A stretch of DNA of 64,000 nucleotides from positions 6,815,571-6,879,570 of the forward strand of contig NC_087380.1 of NCBI RefSeq assembly GCF_963675165.1, given 5' to 3'. Position numbers and translations under genes: made by a program. The stretch comes from Halichondria panicea. Lineage: Eukaryota; Porifera; Demospongiae; Suberitida; Halichondriidae. Below, piece after piece: positions 22,401 through 34,642 of the stretch; the first letter of the stretch is position 1; the number at the start of each line of letters is the position of its first letter. The notes under the pieces are model-generated. The model saw nothing but the letters and a program-made list of their open reading frames with translations. It was not told the origin of the DNA and searched no databases.

Positions 22401-25400
22401 CTCCTACTGTCCCCCTTATATCCTCCTACTGTCCCCCTTATATCCTCCTACTGTCCCCCTTATATCCTCCTACTGTCCCCCTTATATCCTCCTACTGTCC
22501 CCCTTATATCCTCCTACTGTCCCCCTTATATCCTCCTACTGCCCCCCTTATATCCTCCTACTGCCCCCCTTATATCCTCCTACTGCCCCCCTTATATCTT
22601 TCACACTGTCCCAGACTATCCCTTCTTTCTTCTCCTCTATTTAAATATTACGTACGTGTTTTGTCCTTGCAGATTCAGATGCTGACTTTGTTGACATTGA
22701 TCATTGCTCTCCACTCAATTCAAAGCTCTGGACTAGTTTGACTCAATGGCTGTCGGCCTTCGCCCCCACACCCATACACACCCTCACCAACACCCACACA
22801 CTCCTCACACACCTTACGGCCTCACAACCCCTCGACTCACTCAAGCCCTATCTCTACGTCTCTAGCTCTACAGAGTGGAAGCATTTTGTTCTAAGTCAAG
22901 AAGACAATGTTACGCAACTCTACCTACCTGACATGTTTTATCGTAGAGAGGGGACATTTGTTCTTCCCCTGGTAATTATGGACTGCCAATTAGCTCATTT
23001 GATGGACCCTGACCCCATGGGTAAAGAGTTGCCGTGCAAGTCACCTGACCTCCATGTCCACTGCCCATTGGCCGCTCGATTAGCCACACCCTCAGACGTG
23101 AGGGAGGGTTTGGAGCACCTCTTGTTCTCATTGGGCAATGCCCACGTCATCTCGTACCTGGACGTGCTCAGCCATGCTCTTAGTAGCAACCAAAACGTGA
23201 GCTATACCAGTACAGAGTACAGGGTGCAGAGTACAATTGCTTTCTCCCATACATTTGTAGGTACATGTACACAGTAATTATAACTACATGTAGTATTTGC
23301 CTGTACATTTAAGTAAGCCGTGTACAGGTCTCAGATTAATATTAGCTTGATTTGTTTGACCGTTGCTTTACATAAATTCGTTATTTAATGTAGGTACAGT
23401 AGACACAATGTAACTTTGAATGCCACATTTTACACAACACCATTACTATTCCAGGTATCTGGTACTGACTTTGCTACTGCTCTGACTGTGTGCCTGTCTG
23501 CTAGTGTCACGGTTGACCTCACTCCTCTACTAGCTGCCTTCTGTCCTCACGCCTCTAGTCACACAGGAGAGGAGGAGGGGCTTGTCAGCGCACCTCTGGA
23601 CACACCCACTCTCACGGAGCTACTGGAGGGGGTGGTCAGTCGCCAGTATTGGAAGACGTGTGTGAGGGTGGGGAGCGGGGATGACGACGATATATTCTAT
23701 CAACACTGGGGGGACGAGACGAGGGCAGCCATGTGGGGGGCATTGAGTGGGTGTGGTTTCCTCAACGTACCTAACGCTACTGGCTACTATCATTGGACAG
23801 ATCAAAGCACTCAGGAGAATAATGTAAGTGAATACTGTATTGATCAGTACACTATGGCGGGATCAATTGCCCGTGTGGGTGTGCGCGTGTGTGTTTACAT
23901 GTACATGTATCTTTGAACTCTGTACCCTTGCTATAGGTTGATGTAACTCCGTCTGTAATGTCTCCTGTTAGTGAGGCCTCCAGACCTGCCGAGGTAGAGG
24001 TGGTTACCATGGAGATAGCGGCCCACCCCCCTACAGAGAGTGATTGTCCTAGTGAGGAGGAGATGGACATCGAAGTGTTGTTTTCATCAGACGAAGACTC
24101 AGATGATGAGACCACACCCCCAACCCCTCAGGGCCACACCCCCTTATTCCTTAATGTACGCTTCAGCTTAAAAAACAAACAGACGGGTGATACGCATACA
24201 GTGTCACATGACATAAAGGCAGCAAAGAAAGGAATTGATTTCGTTCAAGACACGGTACCACTGTGCTTGAGTAAGCCCAGTTGTCATGGTTACTAACGAT
24301 TATATGTTGTTTCTTACAGAGCCACTGAAATCGAAGCTGCTGCCAAATCAAGACTACTTTGTTTCCATGGAGATGGAGTTCTTTTCGTTCACACCGCCCT
24401 CTTACCAGGACAATAGGTTAAAGTTCAGTGAGGAAGAGTCTGATGGGTGAGTGATTAATACACACCACGCCCATATAAGGACTGCCCACCTCCCCTTATA
24501 GTGGTGTCCCGCTGGTCGACCAAGGACCTCTCTCCACACTACCACAGATACACACTCCCACTGCCAATGCACTCAAGAATAAACTGGAGTGGTTGATCGC
24601 TGATGAGCTGGTCTCCATTGGTCGACAAGCCACACCCATCTCAGAGCACCTCCTGCAAACTGTCATGGCACATGTACAGATGACAAAATCTGACAAATGC
24701 TTCTCACATCGTGTTCCACTTCGTTTTGTGTTTGGCTCGAATCATTCTCTGTCCCACTTCTTGCAGGAGCTCGAAGCCGTGCAAGTTCCAGACTATACCG
24801 TCAACAAAACTGACAATTATTACTACCTCTCTCCGCTGCTCCTCCCACAAGGCCACGCCCACCACCAGCTGTCACTATGTCACATCAACGAGGACGAAGG
24901 TCGTTCCAAGACTCCGCCTCCCTACTCCATTCAGCCGAGGTCAAGAGTGCATCGTCGGTCACTATCGTCAGGTTACCCCCGAGGTCACGCCCCCAAAGGC
25001 CATCCTCCCTCCAGTCAGCCTGAGTCAGTGGGCGTGAGTGCCGAGGGCAGTCAAGATAGTCTAGCTGGTCTGAGTGTGGGCGGTTACGAGGCCAGTCAAT
25101 CGTGCAGCATCAGCAGTGTGTCAATGGAGCTGTATGGTAGGGAACTACAGGACGAGGGATCGTGGCTCATACTGCGTCCATTACCTGATATGGTGGAAGT
25201 CTGTCTACAGGTAAGATACATTGTGTTGTACTAACAACCCCCCTCCCCCTTATGCACGGTACAGTCATGCATGTACATGTACATGTAGATACGTACATGT
25301 AGCTTGTGTTGTTCGCTTTTGTTAATACCCTCCCCCCCTTATAGATACATGTACATGTACTAGCTTGTGTCGTTACATGTAGCTCTTGATACATAGCATC

Positions 25401-28400
25401 ACCGTACGCTCTTGCTATTACCACCACCTCTTATACATGTAGATACATGTACAAAGCTTGTGCTACATGTATCAGCTCTTCCAATATCCCCTCACCTCTT
25501 ATAGATTCGTAGCTCTCGGCCAGATGTGGACCTTGATGAGCTGGGTGTGCTGTGTGGTCTTTTGGAGAACGCTGTGTATAGAGTGTGTCATCGCACTAAC
25601 CAATGGTTCTTACTCAAGGAGCTACTAGACACTCGCATGTGCTCACCGTACCTGCTGTCAGAGAGTGCGTCCGAGGCGTGGGTCGATGAGGTCGTCAACA
25701 AGCACGAGGGTACGGGGTCAAAGGACACTCGGGAGCTATTCAGAGGTCAAGAGTTCATGTGTGATATTCAGTGGAAGATACACATCACACCACACTGGAG
25801 GCTAAAGGAGAAAGGTCAGCTGTCTCCATGAAACCCTCGTTGTGTGTGTTGCTCTGTTACTGTGTACTAAGTTAGCATACCTATTATAATGGCCTTCTCT
25901 AGAGGGGTACATAATTGATTTTTAATGAAGTTACATGTATAACCACCCAAATTGAAAGTAGCTAGCCAAATCAGGAAAATACGCACAATACCGCACACTG
26001 TAAGGCTATATAACCCATGGCAGTTTGTGTGTACTACCCCCCTACCTACACTGTACATGTACCTCGTCAGTTGGTATGTGCTCCCCTCCCCTACTTACCT
26101 CGTATACTCCCCTTCCCTGCAGGATCACAGACGGTGCTACGGATCACTCGTACTGCCCTGGATGTGTTCTCTGTGTCCAACAGACTGGACGTGTACGTGC
26201 TCCAGGACATCAGCTCAACGGGAGAGGAGGCCATTTTCTACCTCAAGTGAGCAACTCTCAGTGTACAAATAGATGCAAATTGGTACCCCATATTCAGAAT
26301 ATTCAGCGGCTATGAACACTACACACTAACTGTATTTGACCCTTTCCTAATGGATTGCAGTGCACTTGCAACTGAGAATTGCCCTACAGTAATACATGTA
26401 CAGGCAGTCAAATCGTTGCAAGCATTCTTAAAATAGAGCTTTTCAAGAATGCTATCATAGGTTTCTGTTTCAGTTTGATAAAGAGCAAGCTTACATGTAG
26501 GCTAGAATGCAGATAATAATATACGTACAGTTGTACATGCAGGGTTTCATCATCAAGGGGGGGGGTGATTATTCCCTCAAAATGTTGTAGAATAATGACA
26601 TCATCACATTAGTACTGTCTATGGTGTGTAGTATGTAACTAGATCTACATGTACTGTGATGCACTTGCCAACAATTGTGTGGCGTGCAACCAAACCTTCC
26701 CCCTAATCTTAGTACATGTAGTGGTGTATGACTGGAGCAATAAAACTAAAGACTTGGCATAGATGAAACACTGACATGCAACTTCTTTTGCATTGCAAAT
26801 CGATCTGCAATCCACTATAATTATGTACAAATGTGTCTGTATGCTGTATGTACGTGATAACTAAGAGGTGTAATGACTAGGGACAGAATAGGTGTGGCCT
26901 AGTGGTTAGGGTGGTGGCTTATAGTAGATAAGGTGTGGGTTCGATTCCCTCTTGGGGGACTTTTCTTATAATTATTTCTTACAAATCAATAAGTAATTTC
27001 CCTAAATTTTGAACACATCATACTCCTTCTCAAGTACATAATCAAGTTGGGTCGTCGCCCGGTTTCTGTGAAACGACCCAACTTGCCCTTAGGTAGATTG
27101 AATTCTCTCTTAAGTTATTCAACTACGCTAATTGGCCCTAATAAAAGTGCATGATAATTATCTAACAATCTATTGTGATTTACTGTTCTGCTTTGTCCGT
27201 GCCGATCATTTATTTTAAGTGCATGCTGCCATCTGTTGCAAGTGCACTGCCATCCCACTGTACAACAGATACTTCATTAAGCCCCACATTCCAATCTGAG
27301 CCACTATTTGGCGAATATGAACACTAGTATACACTGTTACATGTACAGAGACATTATTATGCCCCTCCCCTTTTCAGGATTGACGAGTCTCTGTGTCATG
27401 TGGAGGAGGGTAGTTTAGAAGAGTCCCTGGTAATGACTGAGGAACGACCAGAGACTCGAGCCACTGTCGAAGGTGAGAACATACCAACATACATGTACCA
27501 ATGTAAGGGGGGGGGGGGGTCCAGCTGTTCATCAATACTGTATGTGCTTCCTGATAACATAATTTACATATTGTGTGGGGGGGCTTGTACGTGGAGGGTA
27601 TCAATGTGAGTGGGTGTGTTGTGTGAGTGTGTGGGTGGGTGTGGGTGACAGCTCTTAATTACTCAAGAATTATGGATTTTAATTAGTCCACAAGTCAATG
27701 TGCCTCAACTGATTAACTGCCTCCTCTCTCTTGTCTGTGTCTGCAGCTGCTGAGACTATGAGTACGGTTTCAATGCAACCAAGCATATCAGAGGTGATCC
27801 CCGATCTAGACAAGAAGATCGATCACGCCCACTTCCAGTCGGGGAAGCCCCAGGAAAGTCTCGTACTGCAGTTGTATGGCATCAAGTTCCCCTCCCACGA
27901 TCTCACAGAGCGACTTAACCATGTCGTGCTATTCAAACTAGACGATGCTGTCCTCGAGGCCATGTGCTCTCTGTACGCTCGTAACCAACGCCTGAAGCTC
28001 TATCCTGCTGACGTGACATTTCTTCAGCCACTCATAACTGAACCATCACACATACTCTCACTGCCGCTACCTTCCTGGGCTACAAGTGTCGAAGCTGTCG
28101 TCTTTTACTTCCTCCAAAATTTTTCCGCCCTGACTCTGCGTCCCAACTACACGTCACCTGACAACAGAGATCATTTCCAAGTACCGCTCGAGTTACAAAA
28201 TGCCTACCTCTCAGAAACATGTGACAGCTCTCATGAGATCCACCAGGACCATCTGTTCCTGTACATTAGGCCGCACAACAAAGGGCGTGGCATGGGTGTG
28301 GTCAGTATCAGTCTCGTTAGTCCAGAGGGACGAATAATAACCCCTTTACCTGGAGTTGTGGAACCTAGCAGTCAGTATCCGAAACTTGGTGATTCAGGAA

Positions 28401-31400
28401 TTGAAGGGTTAAACTGTGTCATCACCGAGATTGAGAGTGAGGTCAAAGGTCACTATAACATTCGATTGCACGTGTGGGAAAAAGGGAACTTTGGTTTGAA
28501 CGAGTTTATGGATAAAGTTTTGTTGTGTTTCAAGCATTCATTAGTGGACTATATTCTAGAACTCCACCTACTGGCCCTCCCTGTGGCCACGCCCCTTAGA
28601 GACGAGAGGGATCGAGAGGTCAGCCCCTACATCCTCATAGACTATAGCGAGCGACGTGATTCGCTCAACGATGAACTAGAGACGGTGGTAGAGGAAGGGG
28701 CTACGGTACTGCCCCCCAGTCGCAAGATATCCAGAGACTCTCGTAGAGGACCGGCGGCAGACACACGTAGGGGGTCCAATGAAAGCCGCAGGGGGTCAAA
28801 CGATAACCCTAAGGGGTCCAACGATAGCCGCAGGGGGTCTAACGAAAGCCGTAGGGGGTCTAATGACAGCAAACATACCTCCAACGATACCAGGGCCAAA
28901 CCAAACAGTCGACGATCGTCTGATGATACTAATGGGCCTAATAGCAGGAAGGTTTCCACTGATTCTCGGAAAGCCTCCGCTGGTGACTCACGGAAGGTTT
29001 CAGCTGACGTACAGAGGACACTGGAGATGGAGTCCCTCCATGTGGGGTCAGTAAGTCCACAAAGGTCAAGAGCTTTCACTGAGCATATTATTGACAAGAT
29101 ACAGGACGCTATGGAAGGCAGTAAAGGAGGAGACAAAGAAGCCGATGCTAATAGGATGGCCGCTCACTTTGGCAACAAGGGCGTACTGAGTAAAGCATAC
29201 GAGAAACTTATCCCAGAACATTTATCAGCAGCTGCCAGATTAAAGGCACTCTCTGTGAAGCACTATCCATACACTGTCCTGGGCTCCTACTCTGCCAAAG
29301 CCTTCCTCACTCAAGCAATGGCCGCCCTCAAGCAACTGTCACCTGATCTAGCCGTAAACGTTTTTGCATCAACCCCTAACGGACAACTGGTGCACTTTGA
29401 CCCCCCACAAGATTGGACCAAAATCGAGCGACACGTGGACACACGACTGAGGGACCTTCGCTACATTCTGATTGGTCGGAACTTGTTGCAATTCAAGGAG
29501 AGTTTATACCCTGAGGCGCGTTCCCCACGTCCCTGGCTAGACAAGGCCTCCAACCTTCCCCTCCAGTTGTACCAACCACTGGATTGCCTCAAGGCTAGCA
29601 AGAGCCTACCAGTGCCACTACAACACATGCCCATTGCTGCCGAGGCTTTCGTACCTAGACAGAGAATGGTCGTGGCTATGGTGACATCTGACAAGGTGTG
29701 TATATACACGTAGTTGTAGGTTCATACATGTATACGTATGACTATTTATTATAAGCGTTTGTGTGTACAATAGAATGCAGTATTTTACCTCAACTGTGCT
29801 GTACTTACACTGCTGTACTTACACTGCTGTATACTACTAATAGCTAAACCTCATTCATTTTTGATACTGTAACAGTGAACATGTCTATTGTGTTAGCAGG
29901 CCACCCTCTATAATACAGCCAGGTTAATAGACTACACTGTTTACTGTTTTGTGCTCAGGTTGATGTGTGGTTGTACAACTTCTCTGAGGACTCTAGCAAG
30001 CGTATTGGCCACAAGCTGACCAAGGCCCACGAGTGGCAGAGCTCTCGCACTGGACTAGTGCATCACCTACTCACTCAGAAGCTGGGGCTATTCCAACACA
30101 CACAAGCCACTGACATACAGCCAGCTACCAAGGTGCAGTGGCCGGGTCATCAGGAACTTTGACTATTAATGCCGTGTACATGTATCTTTGCTTGTCTGTA
30201 CTTGAGATAGGACGTACTGCCCAATTTCTATTCTAAAAGGTGCATTTGTACTGTAGCTCCTTGAAAGGCCTATCAAGTAAGGTAGGAGGGAACCTGCCGT
30301 GGCTAAACTTTTCCAACAGCCTGTGTGTATGGGGTGTGTGAACACGTTTATAATTATGTGTTGAAAGCTCTTATGATCTTTTTCTAAGGTACAAAGGTCA
30401 AAACCATTGACACATTGTTTGTATTTCCCTGCAGCTGGCTGTGAAGACTTGTCCCAGTCGCAAGGAGTTGGTGCAGCTGATACGTAACCACACCCCTCAG
30501 GAGACTGATGCCCCGCCCCCTCGATCACGCCTCCAACGACCTGTACTGTCAGAATCACCTCTCCTCGACACACCCTATCAGAACTCCGCCCCCATAGCAC
30601 CACCCCAACGCACGGAGGACCCAGTCTACAACCACGGCCGTCAGTTAAGCTCTCACTTATCGACCCAGAGCAGAAGCTTTGACCGACAAGAACTACTGGG
30701 CAAAGTATTCCAATCGTGGCAGAGCCGGAGTCTGGCACCTGTCAACGCGGCCACCATCACAGCCCTCAAGAGAATGGCGCGTCTTCTTCACCTTTGTTGT
30801 TCCTCCATCCTCCCTGTCAGCTGCCTAAAGGTCAAGGGGGTCATTGAAGAGGTCAAAGAGGACCTACTCTCGCAGTATATTGGCTATCTGCAGAGTCTCG
30901 GATTTCAAGCCATCGCTGAGAGGATTGCCACACCCACTTCCCGGGGAGGGGGCAGACCACCCCCTGCACACACCACACACGTCACTAACAAGCACTACAA
31001 GTGCCTACAACGATGGTGGGCGGGAGGAATCATCTTAGCCGAGTTATGTTTCTATGACGATAACTTCGTCGTCAAGCTGTACAGTTTAGAGGCTTCTCGA
31101 CTTAACGATCGTTTGGCCCCCGAAAGTCAGAGCCTTTTCTCATTAGAATGTGCTCGATACAAAGATTTCATTCACGTTCATTCATTCATGATGGACTTTC
31201 ACCTTCGACTGTTGCTAAGCTACCTTAATAACTCACCACCCGACAACTTTGACCTCCGACGCTATATAATCTTGTGTTATGAGAAATCCCGCCCACATTT
31301 TGCTCGTAACCTACTCCAGAAGGGGAACTTGGAGGTGGCCACACCGTGTGTGCTACCGCTAGTTCTGTACCAATATCTGGTGGTCCATTGTGCCATGTTT

Positions 31401-33874
31401 GGTGGACGTACGCTAGATCTGCGAGGAGGAGGGGGGAGTGGTCGACGTGAGGATGTGGCGTTACTCATAGACGTTAGTACAGATGCACTGGGAACTTTGA
31501 CCTCTCCGCAGCTCACTGCACTCTTACAGGACGGACAGGTAAGTGGGTGTGGTCAGTGTGAGAGGAGCTTCGTAGTGCCTTAGTTTTAGTACTTATAATT
31601 TTAAGTCCCACAAAACATTTGCAATATTAAAAAGTTGTTATTTTCATGTAAAAGAGTACTCTGTATATTTATGTTTGTATGCCATTGATTATGTATGTTC
31701 ATGTGTACACTGCCCCGCCCCCCGCCCCCCGTCTCTCAGGACAAGTACGATATTCGAGTGCTCCTCTTATTCCGAAGTGTGGAGGACCCTAGTCCTGTGC
31801 TGCACCTCGACTACTACCTCCTCCTGGTCCACAGAGATGACAGTCACCCTCGTCTCATACGCCACTCCCCTCAACTGCTGCCCTCCTGTCACCCTCTACC
31901 ATCAGGTATTGTCAGTACCCAAATTGTAGAAAAAGCGTGGGCTATATATAACTGGCATCCACCCGTTTTAACGACTACATGTATTAGAACTTAGCGTTAT
32001 TTTGCCAAATTTCAGTTGTTTGGATAGCCATATCTTTCAGAGCTCGTAATTCATAATATATTATTATTGTGTATTCAGAATTAGCCCCTCCCCCTTTGCC
32101 TGCCCGCAGGTAACTATGATGACGAAGGGACTGAGAGCAGTGAGTTCAGTCTACAGGTACGAGAGCATCGACGACGGATGGGCCTCCTCTCCACACCCTC
32201 ACAAGCCTCACAACTCGTACTCAACACTCGGCTTATAGCGGAGCACATGACCGGGGTCAAGCTTCACCTTGAGGAGGCGTGTCAGGTGGCGCTCTCACAT
32301 ATGAGACGTGATGCACTCTGGAAAAGGATGGTGTACGGGCAGTCGGTAGAGGAAGGAGGAAGGGTGAGTGATGTTACCACTATTTTCACCACACATGAAA
32401 TATAATTGAAAAGAACCTCAAGTGTTCAGAATAGTTACAGGTCAGAGGAGGTACGACACGCGTGCCTCGATTAGGCGTTATTGCCTCTGCAATAACGTTG
32501 AGTGTGGGCGTAACCACCCCTCGATTATCCCGCCCACGCTCTATTGCAGAGGTAATTAGCAATCGAGGCACACATGCGCGTGTCGTACCTCTTTTGGTTA
32601 CCGGTAGTGTACATCGATCCTAACATGTATAGTGTGGTCCCGCTGTGTACACTGTGTAGCTAGAGAGGGTTCACGTGTGTTCTCTCTGTGTACACTGTGC
32701 AGCTAGAGAGGGTTCACGTGTGTTCTCTCTGTGTACACTGTGTAGCTAGAGAGGGTTCACGTGTGTTCTCTCTGTGCACACTGTGTAGCTAGAGAGGGTT
32801 CACGTGTGTTCTCTCTGTGCACACTGTGTAGCTAGAGAGGGTTCACGTGTGTTCTCTCTGTGTACACTGTGTGTAGCTAGAGAGGGTTCACGTGTGTTCT
32901 CTCTGTGTACACTGTGTAGCTAGAGAGGGTTCCCGTGTGTTCTCTCTGTGTACACTGTGCAGCTAGAGAGGGTTCGCGTGTGTTCTCTCTGTGTACACTG
33001 TGCAGCTGGGTTCACGTGTGTTCTCTCTGTGTACTGTGCAGCTAGAGAGGGTTCACGTGTGTTCTCTCTGTGTACACTGTGCAGCTAGAGAGGGTTCACG
33101 TGTGTTCTCTCTGTGTACACTGTGCAGCTAGAGAGGGCTCACGTGTGTTCTCTCTGTGCACACTGTGTAGCTACAGAGGGTTCACGTGTGTTCTCTCTGT
33201 GTACACTGTATAGCTAGAGAGGGTTCACGTGTGTTCTCTCTGTGTACACTGTGCAGCTAGAGAGGGTTCACGTGTGTTCTCTCTGTGTACACTGTGCAGC
33301 TAGAGAGGGTTCACGTGTGTTCTCTCTGCGTACACTGTGCAGCTAGAGAGGGTTCACGTGTGTTCTCTCTGTGTACACTGTGTGTAGCTAGAGAGGGTTC
33401 ACGTGTGTTCTCTCTGTGTACACTGTGCAGCTAGAGAGGGTTCGCGTGTGTTCTCTCTGTGCACACTGTGCAGCTAGAGAGGGTTCACGTGTGTTCTCTC
33501 CGTGCATTTCAAGTGAGGAGGGTTGTAGTCACTAAAGACACACACACATGTACACACACATGTAATGTGGAAAGTCAATTCTGAACTTCCGCTCTAGAGT
33601 ACGTGGATATTTCTAGAATGGAAGTTCAATGGAACTGGTGGGCTTCCGTATATTGGCTTGTAGTACTAACTGTACATGGCACTCTTGTAATAATTGATAT
33701 TTGTCACAGAGTCCATTGGAGGGTTTGAGTTGCTCAGAGTTCCGGGAGCTCCTACGCCTGGTAACCATGGTTCCATTGGACACTCTTGACAAGCGATTAG
33801 CTCCTCTTAGGAGGCAGCCTCGACGTTGGTTCAAGAAACTGTTACTGTGAGTGTATGAATTACGTACAGTGGTG

Positions 33875-33916
<42 letters not shown>

Positions 33917-34473
33917 GTGTGTGTGTGTGGGTGTGTGTGGGTGGGTGTATGGGTGTGGGTGGGTGGGTGTGTGTGTGGGTGTGTGTGTGTGTGTCAGTCC
34001 GTTGCATGGTGGGCCTATGTGTACATGTACATGTAGGTGTTGCCTTGCCTTGTGTGTGTTGACTGTGTGTGTGTGTGTCAGTCCGTTGCAGGTGCGGTTC
34101 GTAGACAATATCCGAGTGTACTGCAGCGATGATGACTCGTATAGTGGAGCAGCTATTGTCAACCCAGAGTGGCAGGACATGTGTCTACTAGTACAGGTCA
34201 GTCTGGCTAATAATAGCTAGCATGTACAGTTTAATTACCCCCCTCCCCCCCCACACACACACACACACACAGGTGGACAAGGAGACACGTAGTCTGTCCT
34301 GTATGTACCGCCACCCCAAAGAGGGCGGAGTCCCAAGAACAGAGCGACTTATAACAGCCAATCCAGAGGCTGAGAGAAGTCATGTGGAGACTGTTGTCAA
34401 CTTCATGTGCAGTTTCCTGTGGGCGAGTATTCTAGACACTTCACCACCTCAACCCCAACTGAACCTCTTGTAA
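15636..34473 (+). CDS. SZT2: SZT2, KICSTOR complex scaffold (about 3,100 aa)
   Basis: SZT2 is the large KICSTOR subunit that places GATOR1 at the lysosome and restrains mTORC1 when nutrients are low. About 32 exons fit with near-continuous phase. The 5' exon is about 15636-15746 and its start is not resolved. It is followed by 15862-16012, 16060-16143, 16451-16559, 18216-18265, 18512-18826, 18885-19096, 19153-19208, 19262-19332, 19587-19747, 19972-20136, 20355-20882, 21105-21239, 21302-21380, 21700-21870, 21926-22142, 22673-23256, 23455-23823, 23937-24270, 24320-24446, 24502-25210, 25505-25814, 26123-26246, 27378-27472, 27747-29695, 29959-30132, 30435-31538, 31740-31905, 32110-32363, 33710-33846, 34082-34196 and 34273-34473. 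Family landmarks include HRVSRSVRATWFLDNL near the N-terminus, LVILTDGVSGF, the TELWVEPQYGR region and NRDHFQVPLE. The summed coding length is about 3,100 codons, versus about 3,400 in mammals. Confidence 0.9.
16227..16381. mobile_element. hAT-like MITE, CAGTGGCRTAGGAAG ends, copy 1
   Basis: The left end is CAGTGGCATAGGAAG and the right end is CTTCCTACGCCATTG. The internal sequence AGAGATGACTTATCAAGCTGC is shared with 19421-19577. CAGTGGCG-type ends are typical of hAT-derived MITEs. It lies in an SZT2 intron and a GT microsatellite follows it. The target duplication is not clear. Confidence 0.7.
16741..18071 (-). CDS. Multi-zinc-finger protein with C-terminal RING, nested in SZT2 intron
   Basis: Two exons, 18071-17906 and 17813-16741, join through a phase-1 intron (AAAG/GTATTT donor, CCACAG acceptor) and give about 412 aa. 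Four tandem modules follow the pattern W-x-C-x2-C, then C-x2-C-x2-D-[LV]-C-x2-C-F, then a His-rich segment (HPLHSQH, HPLHAHPL). This resembles ZZ or DC1 zinc-binding folds. The last about 55 residues (CLVC, then CSMVALVCGGC, then CPYCREL) form a RING-type finger like those of Neuralized, MIB and IAP ligases. An E3 ubiquitin ligase role is inferred from that. The gene lies entirely inside the SZT2 intron 16560-18215 on the opposite strand. An upstream in-frame ATG at 18104 lies in the hairpin; 18071 is preferred. Confidence 0.8.
18089..18129. promoter_or_regulatory. Perfect hairpin carrying two kappaB-like sites
   Basis: Arms 18089-18104 and 18114-18129 (GGGGAATTCCCTGCAT and its exact reverse complement) flank a 9-base loop. 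Each arm contains GGGAATTCCC (18090-18099 and 18119-18128), a palindromic match to the NF-kappaB consensus. The hairpin begins 18 bases upstream of the likely start codon of the nested RING gene, in its 5' leader or core promoter. The binding role is inferred. Confidence 0.6.
19421..19577. mobile_element. hAT-like MITE, copy 2, abutting an SZT2 splice acceptor
   Basis: It begins with CAGTGGCGTAGGAAG and ends near CTTCCTACGC at 19575, and shares its interior with 16227-16381. The AG of the acceptor for the SZT2 exon at 19587 lies about 10 bases beyond the element, so part of the polypyrimidine and branch-point region must be transposon-derived. Confidence 0.65.
21465..21662. mobile_element. 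MITE relative of 35708-35920
   Basis: TATAGCAGGTTATTTTCGAGG at the left and CAAATAACCAGCTATA at the right form inverted ends. The interior AGAGGTTCAAATG...ACAGTAGAGAGGT...AATACCGG is shared with the element in the ELMOD intron. It lies in an SZT2 intron. Confidence 0.55.
22390..22600 (+). repeat. 22-bp minisatellite in SZT2 intron
   Basis: About nine copies of ACTGTCCCCCTTATATCCTCCT are present, the last few with T-to-C changes. Because 22 is not a multiple of three and the unit has no stop codon, all three plus-strand frames are open through the array. The apparent Pro/Leu/Tyr-rich proteins there are artefacts of the repeat. Confidence 0.85.
26885..26961 (+). other. tRNA-like sequence (tRNA pseudogene or SINE head)
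   Basis: A-box-like TGGCCTAGTGG (26895-26905) and the B-box GGTTCGATTCC (26938-26948) are spaced as in a tRNA gene. The flanking bases do not form a convincing acceptor stem, so a working tRNA is unlikely. A Pol III promoter relic or SINE head within an SZT2 intron fits better. Confidence 0.5.
27044..27084. repeat. Perfect 12-bp stem, 17-base loop
   Basis: AAGTTGGGTCGT (27044-27055) pairs exactly with ACGACCCAACTT (27073-27084). It lies in an SZT2 intron. It may be the foldback core of a small repeat; no gene or terminator role is supported. Confidence 0.6.
27747..29695 (+). CDS. SZT2: SZT2 largest exon, with RRGS repeat tract
   Basis: This 1,949-base exon is part of SZT2. It contains conserved blocks (NRDHFQVPLE, LFLYIRPHNKGRG, LRLHVWEKGNFG-like) and, at about 28744-28920, a serine/arginine-rich linker. 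That linker has four RRGSN-type units with the codon pattern AGGGGGTC repeated. R-R-x-S is the PKA-type phosphorylation consensus, and the equivalent mammalian region is also a variable linker. Confidence 0.85.
32443..32596. mobile_element. MITE with CAGAGGAGGTACGACA termini, copy 2
   Basis: The left end is CAGAGGAGGTACGACA and the right end is TGTCGTACCTCTTTTG (14 of 16 complementary). The 9-bp flanking repeats are GTTACAGGT (32434-32442) and GTTACCGGT (32597-32605). Its interior differs from that of copies 1 and 3. It lies in an SZT2 intron immediately before the 43-bp minisatellite. Confidence 0.8.
32643..33505 (+). repeat. 43-bp minisatellite, about 20 units, with CACGTG in most units
   Basis: The unit is about 43 bases and contains CTAGAGAGGGTTCACGTGTG followed by TTCTCTCTGTGTACACTGT. 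About 20 copies fill most of the SZT2 intron 32364-33709. Most copies keep CACGTG; a few read CCCGTG or CGCGTG. One unit is shortened near 33006. Confidence 0.9.
33878..33995 (+). repeat. GT/GGGT microsatellite in SZT2 intron
   Basis: A long TG tract with interspersed GGGTGG blocks precedes GTCAGTCCGTTGCA at about 33993. That string is repeated exactly at the true exon start near 34078, so a decoy acceptor may have been duplicated with the microsatellite. Confidence 0.7.
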
Positions 34474-34642
34474 CTCTATTATATATATAACATTATTGTT
34501 TTTCTTTCACATTAATTGGCATCAAGCACAAAATTGTACAAAACTTCAACAATGATCGATGCTAGAATTAATTATTATGAAAAAAACTTCAATTATTGTA
34601 TGATTTTTAATTCACTTCAGGCTCTTTAGCTAATTATTATTA

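Noticed and set aside
22330-22741. Overlapping Pro/Leu/Tyr-rich reading frames in all three plus frames
   Set aside because: They are generated by a 22-bp minisatellite without stop codons; no splice or homology evidence supports a protein.
28642-29136. Leu/Ser-rich minus-strand frame
   Set aside because: It is antisense to the RRGS repeat tract of the SZT2 exon and has compositional bias only.
32643-33505. CRISPR-like array
   Set aside because: It is a 43-bp tandem satellite without spacers inside an SZT2 intron.
33851-34220. Cys/Val-rich reading frames
   Set aside because: They come from the GT microsatellite; only 34082-34196 is SZT2 coding.
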